A stretch of DNA of 64,000 bases from UBA668 sp041394605. Lineage in GTDB: Bacteria; Actinomycetota; Acidimicrobiia; Acidimicrobiales; Ilumatobacteraceae. This document shows, piece after piece, positions 8,567 through 16,827 of this stretch. A program made the position numbers and the translations under genes. The notes under the pieces were generated by a model. The model worked only from the letters and a program-made list of their open reading frames with translations. It was not told the origin of the DNA and ran no database searches. The DNA is taken from positions 1 through 64,000 of the forward strand of contig JAWKHX010000007.1 in the NCBI GenBank assembly GCA_041394605.1, written 5' to 3'. Position 1 is the stretch's first letter, and the number at the start of each line of letters is the position of its first letter.

Positions 8567-9925
8567 TCAGTGGCCGGCGACCGCGGCCGACCGGGCGGAC
8601 TCCAGGCGCTCGGTGGTGAGCAGGCGGCGACCCACCACGAACAGGCCGACGTGGACGGCGCCGTCCACGAACCACACCGTGCGCAGTGCCATCGTGTGCG
8701 ACACGCTCTGCTCGGCGATCCAGACGATGGCCCCGCCCAGCGCGGCGCCGATGGGCATCATCCCCCAGGCGAAGAAGCGGTACACGCTGTTGACGCGGCC
8801 GAGCAGGTGCGGCGGGATGATCGTCTGGCGGAGGCTCACGGTGATGACGTTCCAGGTGCTGCCGAGCAGGGTGCCGATGGCGAACAGCACACCCACGATG
8901 GGCCACCACGACACCAGCCCGACCAGCGTGTTGACCACCGCCGCCGAACCCAGGGTGATGGCCAGGCAGGTGCCGCTGCCCAGCCGCTTCGACAGCCACG
9001 GCGCCACGTAGCCACCGACGATCGAGCCGACGGCGAAGCCGAAGCCCATGATCGTGAACGTCACGGGACCGACGTCCAGCACGTCCTGGGCGTAGAGCAC
9101 GAAGATCGACCCGGTGATCATGCTGGCCATGTTCATCAGGCCGAGGATGATGGCCATCGAGCGCAGCAGCGGGTGGTGCCACAGCCAGCGCACACCCTCC
9201 TTCAGTTCGGCTCGCCACGAACCGGCCGTCGCGGTTTCGGGGCGTTCGGCCTTGAACGTGCCGGGGATCAGTGCCACCAGGGCGGCCGCGGCGAAGAACG
9301 AGCCGGCATCCACGAAGAACGGGGCGGAGAACGCGATGACCAGCAGCAGCGAGCCGATCGGCGGGCCGATGAACGTGTTGGCCGCGGCCTCGATGCCCCA
9401 GATGCGTCCGTTGGCCTTCTCCAGGTGTTCGGGGGCGACGATCGACGGCAGGAACGTCTGATTGGAGTTGTCGCGCAACACTTCCGCGCACCCGAGCAGC
9501 AGGGTGGCCAGCAGCAGCACCACATAGAGCCCGGCGCGGGTGCCCACCACCTGGTCCAGTTCCTTCGGGGACGGCAGCGACCCCTGCTCGGCCAGTACGG
9601 CCACGGCGACACCCACGGTCAGCAGCCCGCGCAGGGTGTCCATGGTGACCATCGCCCGTTTGCGGTCCACCCGGTCGGTGATGACGCCCGCCGGCAGGGT
9701 GAAGAACAACCACGGCAGGCGCTGCACACCGGCCACCAGCGCGATCAGCAGCGGGTTGCGGGTGATCGCCGACGCCAACCACGGGTAGGCGATGGCGGAC
9801 ATGCCGTCGCCGATGTTGGACAGCGCGGTGGCGGTGTAGAGCTTGCGGTAGTTGGCCCCCAGCCGGGCCTTCTGCGGCGGTGCCGGCTGTGGCGCGTCGG
9901 GGTCGACGGTGGCGGTGTCGGTCAT
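8567..9925 (-). CDS. MFS transporter (EntS/MFS_3-like)
   Basis: Inner-membrane major facilitator of 452 residues with about 12 hydrophobic segments, preceded by a 30-residue cytoplasmic N-terminus rich in Pro/Ala. The first-half motif TDRVDRKRAMVTMD corresponds to the loop 2-3 motif A, and the overall pattern (ALSNIGDGMSAIAYPWLA at the start) is that of the enterobactin-exporter/macrolide-efflux branch. The start ATG overlaps the stop of the upstream regulator by ATGA, so the two are translated together and the regulator probably controls this exporter. The transported compound cannot be predicted. The C-terminus ends 4 bases from the convergent neighbour. Confidence 0.8.
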   Translation of the reverse strand: MTDTATVDPDAPQPAPPQKARLGANYRKLYTATALSNIGDGMSAIAYPWLASAITRNPLLIALVAGVQRLPWLFFTLPAGVITDRVDRKRAMVTMDTLRGLLTVGVAVAVLAEQGSLPSPKELDQVVGTRAGLYVVLLLATLLLGCAEVLRDNSNQTFLPSIVAPEHLEKANGRIWGIEAAANTFIGPPIGSLLLVIAFSAPFFVDAGSFFAAAALVALIPGTFKAERPETATAGSWRAELKEGVRWLWHHPLLRSMAIILGLMNMASMITGSIFVLYAQDVLDVGPVTFTIMGFGFAVGSIVGGYVAPWLSKRLGSGTCLAITLGSAAVVNTLVGLVSWWPIVGVLFAIGTLLGSTWNVITVSLRQTIIPPHLLGRVNSVYRFFAWGMMPIGAALGGAIVWIAEQSVSHTMALRTVWFVDGAVHVGLFVVGRRLLTTERLESARSAAVAGH

Positions 9926-10488
9926 GGCTCGTCCTTCGGGGCGACGGGGCGGTTGGTGGGGAACAGCGCGAGCAGCACGGCGTACTCACGCCGCCCGCTC
10001 CGCGGCTGGCGGCTGAACTCCAGCGCCAGGGCATGCAGGCGGCGGCAGAACTCGTCGGCCCGCTCGTCGGGAATCCGCACGGCGCGCATGGTGAACATCG
10101 ACGGCGTGGACGCCGGCGCGTCCATGTCGATCAGCCGGCGAGCGTCGGCCACGAACGGCAGGTCACCGTCGTGCACGCTGTCGGGGAACACGATCGTGCG
10201 CGCCGTGCGCCCGTAGAAGCGCTCCTCCATGGCCCGGCGGCGGCGGGTGCGGACCACCTGCAGCAGCCCGCTGTCCGCCAAGACGTCCACATGATGGGCG
10301 ACGGTGCCCTTCGGCCGACTCGTGCGTGCTGCCAGTTCGGTGACGCTCATCGCCCGCTCCAGCACGAGGTCCAGCAGCAGCATCCGGTACGGCTCGGCCA
10401 GCGCCTTCAGCCGCGCCGGGGTGTCGGCCGAGATCTCCTCGGCCAACTCGTAGTCGAGTTGGTGGATTCCCCGCTGAACGTCCGACAC
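9922..10488 (-). CDS. ArsR-type winged-helix regulator
   Basis: Predicted cytosolic DNA-binding protein of about 188 residues from GTG at 10488, chosen because the encoded protein then begins just before the conserved helix. The winged helix spans about 25-95 (ARLKALAEPYRMLLLDLVLE, then MSVTELAARTSRPKGTVAHHVDVLADSGL). The C-terminal ~90 residues have no motif I recognise, and no cysteine pair for metal sensing is visible. It overlaps the MFS gene by 4 bases and is divergent from azlCD. An ACGTCCG/CGGACGT inverted repeat lies around its start. It is best read as a local ligand-responsive or autoregulated controller of the exporter. Confidence 0.75.
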   Translation of the reverse strand: MSDVQRGIHQLDYELAEEISADTPARLKALAEPYRMLLLDLVLERAMSVTELAARTSRPKGTVAHHVDVLADSGLLQVVRTRRRRAMEERFYGRTARTIVFPDSVHDGDLPFVADARRLIDMDAPASTPSMFTMRAVRIPDERADEFCRRLHALALEFSRQPRSGRREYAVLLALFPTNRPVAPKDEP

Positions 10489-10517
10489 TTGCCGAACATT
10501 AGAAGGATGCCGGACGT
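10478..10517. promoter_or_regulatory. Inverted repeat in divergent promoter region
   Basis: ACGTCCG (10478-10484) and its exact complement CGGACGT (10511-10517) are 33 bases apart start to start, about three helical turns, spanning the regulator start at 10488 and facing azlC at 10573. A binding site for the adjacent ArsR-type protein is a reasonable guess. Confidence 0.35.
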
Positions 10518-10572
10518 CGGTCAATGACGAATTCGCGGTGGGGATCGGCCGCGGTGGCGGCACAGTGGCGGG

Positions 10573-11316
10573 ATGCAGCGCACGAGCACCCGGGGCCTGT
10601 TCCCGCCGATGGAACGCAGCGCGTTCCGCGAGGGGGTGCGGGTGATGGCGCCGATGGGCCTGCCGGTCGCCGTCTGGGGTCTGGTCACCGGCGCGGTCAT
10701 GGTGAACGCCGGCCTCAGCGTGCCGATCGCCCTGCAGATGTCGGTGATGATGTACGCGGGGTCGGCCCAGCTGGCCACCCTGCCCCTGCTGGTCGCCGGA
10801 GCCCCGCTGCCGGTGGTGTGGGCCACGTCGCTGGTGGTCAACCTGCGCTTCGTCATCTTCGCGGCGGCGTCCCGCCGGGCCTTCGTCCACCTGCCATGGC
10901 AGCAGCGGCTGATCGCCGGCTATCTCAACGGCGACCTCGGCTTCGCCCTCTTCACCCAGAGGTTCCGCAACGCCACCGAGCACGGCAACCCCGAGCAGTG
11001 GGGCTACTTCTTCGGCATGAACACCTTCAACTGGGCTGCTTGGCAGGTGTCCTCGATCGTCGGGATCCTGCTCGGCAACATCGTGCCGGAGGAATGGGGG
11101 CTGGGGCTGGCGTCCTACCTCGCCCTGCTGGCCGTGCTCATCCCGATGGTGCGCGGCATGCCGGCGGTGGCGGGCACCGTGGTGGCCGCGGTGGTGTCGG
11201 TGGCGGCCCACGATCTCCCCCTGCGCTCCGGGCTGCTCGTGGCGGTGGCCGCCGGGGTCACGGTGGCGATGGCCACCGAGAAGTGGCGGCACCGCGTGCA
11301 GGCGGTGGCGGCATGA
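10573..11316 (+). CDS. azlC: AzlC-family branched-chain amino acid exporter, large subunit
   Basis: Integral membrane protein of 247 residues with about 7 hydrophobic segments. It matches the AzlC family by its MAPMGLPVAVWGLVTGAV start region, the MYAGSAQLATLPLL motif and LVVNLRFVIFAAASRR. AzlC works with the small AzlD protein to export branched-chain amino acids or their analogues in characterised systems. The next gene encodes AzlD and starts with an ATGA overlap, which supports a two-component exporter. It is divergent from the ArsR-type regulator, so it may be controlled from the same intergenic region. Substrate inferred from the family only. Confidence 0.87.
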   Translation: MQRTSTRGLFPPMERSAFREGVRVMAPMGLPVAVWGLVTGAVMVNAGLSVPIALQMSVMMYAGSAQLATLPLLVAGAPLPVVWATSLVVNLRFVIFAAASRRAFVHLPWQQRLIAGYLNGDLGFALFTQRFRNATEHGNPEQWGYFFGMNTFNWAAWQVSSIVGILLGNIVPEEWGLGLASYLALLAVLIPMVRGMPAVAGTVVAAVVSVAAHDLPLRSGLLVAVAAGVTVAMATEKWRHRVQAVAA

Positions 11317-11642
11317 GCCAGTCCTGGCCGTACTACGTCATCGGCATCGTCGGGCTCACGGTCACCGTGTTCGCCACCCGTTCCAGCTTCTTCATGCTGC
11401 CGGCCCGGTACCAGCTGCCACCATGGCTGGAGTCGCTCATGCGCTACGCACCGGCGTGCGCGCTCGTCGCCGTCATCGCTCCCGGCATCCTCGTGCCCGG
11501 CGGGCATGTGGACGTCGGCTGGGGCAATCATCAGCTCGTCGCCGCCGTGGCCTCCGCCGCCGTGTTCGTCCGTTGGCGCAACATGCTGGCCACCATCACG
11601 GTCGGCCTGCTGGTGTTCACCGCACTGCGACTGTGGGCCTGA
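11313..11642 (+). CDS. azlD: AzlD-family small subunit
   Basis: Small membrane protein of 109 residues with four hydrophobic segments; TVFATRSSFFMLPARYQLP and LMRYAPACALVAVIAPGIL are typical of AzlD. It is the obligate partner of AzlC in amino-acid export. Translation is coupled to azlC through the ATGA overlap. The last 26 bases of the gene overlap the 3' end of the convergent GGDEF-EAL gene. Confidence 0.85.
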   Translation: MSQSWPYYVIGIVGLTVTVFATRSSFFMLPARYQLPPWLESLMRYAPACALVAVIAPGILVPGGHVDVGWGNHQLVAAVASAAVFVRWRNMLATITVGLLVFTALRLWA

Positions 11643-14259
11643 CGGCGGGCTGTCCGGTCGTCGCCGAACGGGGCCCATCGCCACCGGCTCGCCGCGCTCG
11701 CCGCAGCGCCCAATGCCGTGCCCACCCCAGCGCAGCGGCGCCGCCCATCGGCCTGGCGAAGTAGTGCCCCTGGCCGGCGTCGCAGCCCAGCCCGCGCAGC
11801 AGCGCCAACTGCTCGGGACGCTCGATCCCCTCGGCCACCACGTGCAGATCCAGTGCCCTGCCGAGCGCCACGATCGCCGACGTGAACGCCCGCTGCTGGG
11901 GTGACGACTCGAGGTCGTCGACGAACGGCTTGGCGATCTTCACCACGTCCACCGGCAGGGTCTGGAGGTGGCTGAGCGACGAGTAGCCGGTCCCGAAGTC
12001 GTCCAACGACAGGCGGATGCCGAGCGCCTTCAGCCGGTGCAGCGTGTCCACCGCCCGGTCGGCCTGCTGCGACAGCACGTTCTCGGTGATCTCCATCCCG
12101 AGGCGCCGGGGGTGCAGCCCGTGCGTGGCCAACACCGCCTGCACCGCCGCGACGAAGCGCGGCTCCTGCGCGGTGCGCGGCGACAGGTTGACGTTGACGT
12201 AGGGGACCAACCCAGGGTGCTCCTGGTCCACGCTGGCCAGCCAGCGGCAGGCTTCCTCCAGGGTGGCCTGGTCCACCGCGCTGATCAGCCCGGTCTCCTC
12301 GGCGAGCGGAAGGAAGCTGTCCGGCGAGAGCAGGCCGAGGCGCGGGTGCCGCCAGCGCACCAGCGCCTCCACACCCAGCAGGTGCTGGTCGTCCAACGCC
12401 ACGATCGGCTGGTAGTGCACCACCAACTCCCCACGGGCCAGCGCGCGCTGGAGGTCGCTGTGCAGATTGAACCGGTGCAGGCTGGTTTCGTACATCGCCG
12501 GCTCGAAACCGACGATGCAGTGCTTGCCTTGCGCCTTCGCCGTGTACATCGCCGTGTCGGCGCTGCGCATCACACTCTCCGGGTCCGCTCCATCGTCGAT
12601 GCGGGCGATGCCCACGCTGGCGCGGATGACCACGCGCCGGTGCGCCACGAACACCGGCGCGTCCAGGCTGGCCAGCAGGCGCTCCGCCAACCGGGATGCT
12701 TCGCCATCGCCCACGCCGTCGAGGTGGATGGCGAACTCGTCGCCGCCGAGCCGGGCAATCGTGTCCTCCGGCCGCACGGAGGCCACCAGCCGACCGGCCA
12801 CCTCCACCAGCAGGGCATCGCCCACCGCGTGCCCGAAGCTGTCGTTGACGGTCTTGAAGTCGTCGAGGTCCACGAACAGCACGGCACCGGCGGCCGCGCC
12901 GCGCTCGGCGATCGCGGCGTCCAGCGTGCTGCGGAACAGGGTGCGGTTGGCCAGCCCGGTCAACGGGTCGTGCAGCGCCTGGAACGTCAGGCGGCTCTCC
13001 AGCACCCTCAACTGTTCCAGCGACTGCTCCAGCCGGCCGTTCTCCAGCGCGGTGGCCGTGTGCAACGCCAGCGTCTCTGCCAGGCGGACGTCGGTGTTGT
13101 CGAACTCCATCACCTCACTTCGCCGGTCGGCGATCACCATCGCACCGAGCACGCCGTGTTCGCCGGCGAGCGTGGTCACCAGGCCGTCGCGGTAGCCACG
13201 CAACGCGAGGTAACTGCCATCGAGCGGGTCGTCCGGATCCAGCAGGCCGGACGGGCGGGTCTGCACCAGCGCCACCAGCACCTCGTCGGCCTGGTCCCGT
13301 CCCTGCTCGAAGCGCCGGCCATCGCGACCGACCCGAGCGGACACGGTGTGGTCGCCGGCTGCGCCGAAGTACACGAGCTCGGCGGACTCGGCGTTGAACG
13401 TGTCGCAGGCGTGCTCCAGCAGTTGCAGCACCGCCGGCTCCAGGTCCGGCGACCCCTGCAGCAGCTGGGTGGACTGGTACAGGAAGTCGAGTCCCTCGTG
13501 ACGGCGTCGCTGGGTGGTGTACGCCCAGTTGGCGAGATAGGTGCCCACCACGGGGATGGCCAGCATCCAGGCGACACCGGGCCGCATGTCCACCACGACG
13601 ACGGCGATGACGGCGAGGCTGGTGGTGAACACCGTGGTGACCCCACCGAACGCCAGGTCGGACCACAGGTCGGCCGGCTTCCAGGCTCCGGTGGACATCG
13701 AGATCACCACCCACACCAGGAACACGGACAGGGTGGCCTCGGCCATCAGTGCCCCGGCGAGGGACGTGAGGCTCAGCGAGTCCAGCACACCGAGATTCGG
13801 CGACAGGCCACGGAAAACGGCCACCGCTACCACGTTGGTGAGCATGAAGACGGACGAGTTGAACAGCAGCTTCAACAGGCCCTGCTTGCGATGCAGCACC
13901 AACGCCAACCCGGCGCCCAGCAGTTGGGCAGCGAGCACGGCGAGCGGCGGGGCGAAGCACAGGCCGAAGGCCAAGGGCAGCTCCACCAGCGAGAACGTGT
14001 GCGCGTCGGCGCGGATGCGGAGGTGCACGACGAAGATCTCCGTGGCCGCGAAGGCCGGTGCCAGCACCGCCAGGGCGAACCAGCCGGACCATGCCGTCGG
14101 AACCATCCAGCCCTGCGATCGGGCCACGGCGACCGCCAGGACCGCGGCGACCACCCAGATGAGCAGGCTGAGCACCACGATCTGGGCGCGGGTGGCAACT
14201 CGGCGCATCGCGGGGGCCGTCTCCTCGGTCGTGAACGTGTCCGTCGGGGCGGCGGTCAT
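11617..14259 (-). CDS. Membrane GGDEF-EAL protein (cyclic-di-GMP turnover)
   Basis: 880 residues: an N-terminal block of about eight membrane segments (roughly 25-250), a GAF-like sensory region (about 260-400), GGDEF and EAL domains. The GGDEF domain starts at DPLTGLANRT (near 431) and has an intact RLGGDEFAI signature, with an RPED inhibitory site five residues upstream, so it can probably synthesise and sense c-di-GMP. The EAL domain has GVEALVRW (near 630), NVNLSP, EITEN, DDFGTGYSS and AEGIE, all residues needed for hydrolysis. Both activities therefore look intact, and which dominates cannot be told. It starts one base after the stop of the secreted protease gene, suggesting coupled translation. 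Confidence 0.9.
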   Translation of the reverse strand: MTAAPTDTFTTEETAPAMRRVATRAQIVVLSLLIWVVAAVLAVAVARSQGWMVPTAWSGWFALAVLAPAFAATEIFVVHLRIRADAHTFSLVELPLAFGLCFAPPLAVLAAQLLGAGLALVLHRKQGLLKLLFNSSVFMLTNVVAVAVFRGLSPNLGVLDSLSLTSLAGALMAEATLSVFLVWVVISMSTGAWKPADLWSDLAFGGVTTVFTTSLAVIAVVVVDMRPGVAWMLAIPVVGTYLANWAYTTQRRRHEGLDFLYQSTQLLQGSPDLEPAVLQLLEHACDTFNAESAELVYFGAAGDHTVSARVGRDGRRFEQGRDQADEVLVALVQTRPSGLLDPDDPLDGSYLALRGYRDGLVTTLAGEHGVLGAMVIADRRSEVMEFDNTDVRLAETLALHTATALENGRLEQSLEQLRVLESRLTFQALHDPLTGLANRTLFRSTLDAAIAERGAAAGAVLFVDLDDFKTVNDSFGHAVGDALLVEVAGRLVASVRPEDTIARLGGDEFAIHLDGVGDGEASRLAERLLASLDAPVFVAHRRVVIRASVGIARIDDGADPESVMRSADTAMYTAKAQGKHCIVGFEPAMYETSLHRFNLHSDLQRALARGELVVHYQPIVALDDQHLLGVEALVRWRHPRLGLLSPDSFLPLAEETGLISAVDQATLEEACRWLASVDQEHPGLVPYVNVNLSPRTAQEPRFVAAVQAVLATHGLHPRRLGMEITENVLSQQADRAVDTLHRLKALGIRLSLDDFGTGYSSLSHLQTLPVDVVKIAKPFVDDLESSPQQRAFTSAIVALGRALDLHVVAEGIERPEQLALLRGLGCDAGQGHYFARPMGGAAALGWARHWALRRARRAGGDGPRSATTGQPAVRPTVAVR

Positions 14260-14260
14260 C

Positions 14261-14527
14261 TCAGCCCCACTGCTCCGTACTCCACACCTCGGAGCTCCAC
14301 GACGAACCGGACCAGCTGGACCCCGACCAGCTGGAGCCCGACCACGACGACCCCGACCAGCTGGAGCCCGACCACGTCGAGCCCGACCACGTCGAGCCCG
14401 ACCACGTCGAGCCCGACCAGGTGGAGCCCGACCAGGTGGAGCCGGTCCAGGTCACCAGCGACCAGTCCGTCCCCGCCCAGGCATCGCCGGTCCAGATCGA
14501 CCCGTGCCAGCTGCCACCGACCCACGC
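14261..14527 (-). repeat. 15-bp tandem repeats encoding Trp pentapeptides
   Basis: The 3' end of the protease gene is built of 15-bp units coding xWSGS. About ten near-identical units are followed by two diverged ones (VWSTE, QWG) and preceded by six diverged ones that keep tryptophan in phase. Codon variation between TCG/AGC and ACG versions shows two blocks, TWSGS x5 then SWSGS x4. Confidence 0.9.
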
Positions 14528-15895
14528 ACTGCACGCAGAGCCACGCGGGAACGGCATTCCGAAGATGTCCTGCTCACCCGTGAGCGGCACGCCCTGGTTG
14601 GTCACATGACTGTCCCCACGGCTGGCCTCCAGGGTGCCGACGCCGCACGACGCATCGGGCCGAGCCGATCGCGCCCGCGGCACGGGCATCTCCAGCATGC
14701 GGTCCAGGTCCAACGCACCATTGCCCTGCACGGTCGCAGACGTCCGCCCGAGCGGACGCGCCGCCCGACGCAGCATCGCCGACACCTGGTCGGGGGTCAT
14801 CTCCGGATGCTGTTGCAGCAGCAGGGCCACCGCGCCCGAGGTGACGGCCGCCGCTTCGGACGTACCCGATCCGCGGAAGTAGCGGTCGCCCAGCCGCCCC
14901 TCGGGGAAGTTGAGATCGACGAACGAGTTCGGTACACGCAGGCCCTGGAGCTTGCTGCCGACGGCCACCAGGTCCACCGCCCGGCCACGCCATGCCGCGA
15001 CGGCCGAGTACGACGGCACCGAGTCATCGCGGGTAGAGGACGTGCCGTTGGTGTCCATCGCCCCCACGGCGAGGATCATCGGGCTGTACGCCGGGCTTGC
15101 CAGGCCCCGCGACGATGAGTGGCCGCTGCTGGCCCGGTTGCCGCCCGCCGCGACCACGACGATGCCTGCCGCCCAGGCGCGCTCGGCGGCCTGCGCCAGC
15201 GGGTCGATGGCTGCCGGCTGCAGCGAGCTGGTGCCGAAGCTGATGTTCAGAACCCGGATGTTCAGGCCGTTGTCCTGGCGGTGGTCCACCACCCAGTTGA
15301 TCGCAGCGATCACCTGGGTGACGTCCACGCCGCCGTCGGCCACGCCGACCTTCACACTGACGATGCGCGCGTCGGGGGCCACGCCTCGGTAGGCGGACTC
15401 GGGGGCTTCCGAGTACGGCGACGTGAGGGAGGCGTCGTGGCCGGCGATCAGCCCGGCCATGAACGTGCCGTGACCGTTCGTGTCCAAGCGCGCCAGCGCC
15501 GGGTTCTGCGACTCGAACGAGAGGTCCGGCCCATGGATCACCTTGCCGGGCGCATCCAAGCCGGCGACCGGGGACACGCCGGTGTCGATGATCGCCACGT
15601 CGACGCCGGCGCCGGTGTAGCCGGCGTCCCAGTAGTCGGTGGCACCGAGGATCTCGGTGACGGACTTCATCGACCAGCCGTCGCCGCCGTGCTCCCTGGA
15701 GTGTGCCGACGCCGGCGCGACGGTGCCGAGCACGATGGTTGCTGCGGCCGCCAGCACCCCGACCGCAAGTCGCAGCGCAGTGGTGGAGCGCGCCGGGCGG
15801 CCGCCCCACGATGCTCCCTTTCTCTGCCTCGCTCGTGCTGCCACGGCCCGTCCTCCCGCCGCACGCCGTTCCCGTCGGCGCGCTCCGAACCGCAA
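14261..15895 (-). CDS. Secreted S8 subtilisin-like protease with Trp-periodic C-terminal repeats
   Basis: 544 residues. An Arg-rich N-terminus precedes a hydrophobic signal segment (about 40-66, ending APASAHS), so the protein is exported. The subtilisin triad is complete: Asp in AIIDTGVS near 106, His in NGHGTFMAG near 140, Ser in GSGTSEAAA near 343. From about residue 457 to the end a tryptophan occurs every fifth residue, first in degenerate units (AWVGG, SWHGS, IWTGD, AWAGT), then in near-perfect TWSGS and SWSGS units. The tail could be a surface- or matrix-binding module or an assembly element; no function is known to me. The gene is followed after one base by the GGDEF-EAL gene. Upstream, 15896-16163 holds no gene I can support. 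Confidence 0.88.
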   Translation of the reverse strand: MRFGARRRERRAAGGRAVAARARQRKGASWGGRPARSTTALRLAVGVLAAAATIVLGTVAPASAHSREHGGDGWSMKSVTEILGATDYWDAGYTGAGVDVAIIDTGVSPVAGLDAPGKVIHGPDLSFESQNPALARLDTNGHGTFMAGLIAGHDASLTSPYSEAPESAYRGVAPDARIVSVKVGVADGGVDVTQVIAAINWVVDHRQDNGLNIRVLNISFGTSSLQPAAIDPLAQAAERAWAAGIVVVAAGGNRASSGHSSSRGLASPAYSPMILAVGAMDTNGTSSTRDDSVPSYSAVAAWRGRAVDLVAVGSKLQGLRVPNSFVDLNFPEGRLGDRYFRGSGTSEAAAVTSGAVALLLQQHPEMTPDQVSAMLRRAARPLGRTSATVQGNGALDLDRMLEMPVPRARSARPDASCGVGTLEASRGDSHVTNQGVPLTGEQDIFGMPFPRGSACSAWVGGSWHGSIWTGDAWAGTDWSLVTWTGSTWSGSTWSGSTWSGSTWSGSTWSGSSWSGSSWSGSSWSGSSWSGSSWSSEVWSTEQWG

Positions 15896-16163
15896 TGAAA
15901 GGCCGCGCTATCGGCACCTGGCAAGCGATCTGGAACAACCTTGTGCGACCTCTGACGAAGCTGCCCAGGCCTTGCCAGAGCGACCGCGGCGTGTCGCCGG
16001 CCACCGCCGCGACCACACTGAGCGTGCACAATCCGATGCTCGCATCGGTTCAGAGGAAACCGTCGACCGCCCTCCGTGAACCACCGTCACGCGAGGCGCG
16101 GCAAATCTCACGAACGGCGTCAGGATCTCACCCAGTGTGAATGGGACTCGACGTGCTGCCGAG

Positions 16164-16790
16164 CTACAGCGGCGGGCCGTGGTGGCGCTTCTCGCCTTCC
16201 CAGCCGTCGCGGTGCACGAACCGCTCGACGGGTTGGCGATTGACCGGACCGAAGTCGCGGGCGGGCCACCCCATGGGGATCAGCGCGGCGATCTTGATGT
16301 GCTCGGGGATGCCGAGTTCGGCGCGGATGGCGGGTTCCGCGGCGCGGTACAGCGAGGTGAACACGGTGCCGAGGCCCAGTGCCCGAGCCGCAAGAAGGAT
16401 GTTCTGCGCGGCCGGGTACAGGGCCGACCAGGTGAACTGCTCGCGCGGGGCGTCGTAGGGATAGATGACCGGCCCACACACCAGGATGATCACCGGCGCC
16501 GTACCGAGTGTGTCGATCAGGTTCTGGGTGCCCTGCAGCATCAGGCGACTGGTGCGGTCGTGATGCGGCATCTGGGCCACGCGGTCGCCCATGGCGTCGC
16601 GCACCGCAGCACCGATGGCTGCCCGCTTGGCCTGGTCCGTGACGACCACGAAATCCCAGCCCTGGCTGTTGCCCGGGCTGGGCGCGCGCGTGGCCGCCCA
16701 CATGACCTCATCGATCAGCTCGTCCGGCACGGGGTCCGGCTTGAGGTGCCGCATGGCGCGGCAGGTGCCCATGGCCTCGAAGACGTCCAC
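16164..16790 (-). CDS. Nitroreductase-family FMN oxidoreductase
   Basis: 208-residue flavoprotein of the nitroreductase superfamily, NAD(P)H-dependent and normally a cytosolic homodimer. FMN-phosphate contacts are seen at the start (RAMRHLKPDPVP) and APSPGNSQGWDFVVVTD gives the second flavin loop. The C-terminal part has the family's AAQNILLAARALGLGTVFTS helix and ALIPMGWPARDFGPVNRQPV. The start is GTG. Substrate unknown; the family includes nitroaromatic, quinone and dehalogenating enzymes. It is transcribed after the thiolase operon on the same strand but separated from it by a hairpin. Confidence 0.85.
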   Translation of the reverse strand: MDVFEAMGTCRAMRHLKPDPVPDELIDEVMWAATRAPSPGNSQGWDFVVVTDQAKRAAIGAAVRDAMGDRVAQMPHHDRTSRLMLQGTQNLIDTLGTAPVIILVCGPVIYPYDAPREQFTWSALYPAAQNILLAARALGLGTVFTSLYRAAEPAIRAELGIPEHIKIAALIPMGWPARDFGPVNRQPVERFVHRDGWEGEKRHHGPPL

Positions 16791-16804
16791 GAGGCGAGGC
16801 TAAC

Positions 16805-16823
16805 AACCGCCCTGCGGGCGGCT
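16805..16823 (-). terminator. Hairpin terminator after thiolase gene
   Basis: On the minus strand AGCCGCCC, a 3-base loop and GGGCGGTT form a GC-rich stem directly after the thiolase stop codon, followed by a short TGTTAG run. It has the form of an intrinsic terminator with a weak U tract. Confidence 0.55.
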
Positions 16824-16827
16824 GTGC

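Noticed and set aside
14261..14527. Possible CRISPR-like or minisatellite array
   Set aside because: The 15-bp units have no spacers and are in frame with the protease; they encode pentapeptides.
11968..14583. 871-residue plus-strand frame opposite the GGDEF-EAL gene
   Set aside because: Composition (His/Gln/Arg-rich) and position are those of an antisense shadow; the opposite strand has complete GGDEF and EAL motifs.
15896..16163. Short frames upstream of the protease gene
   Set aside because: None has a ribosome site, family match or sensible composition; the region is treated as promoter/intergenic.
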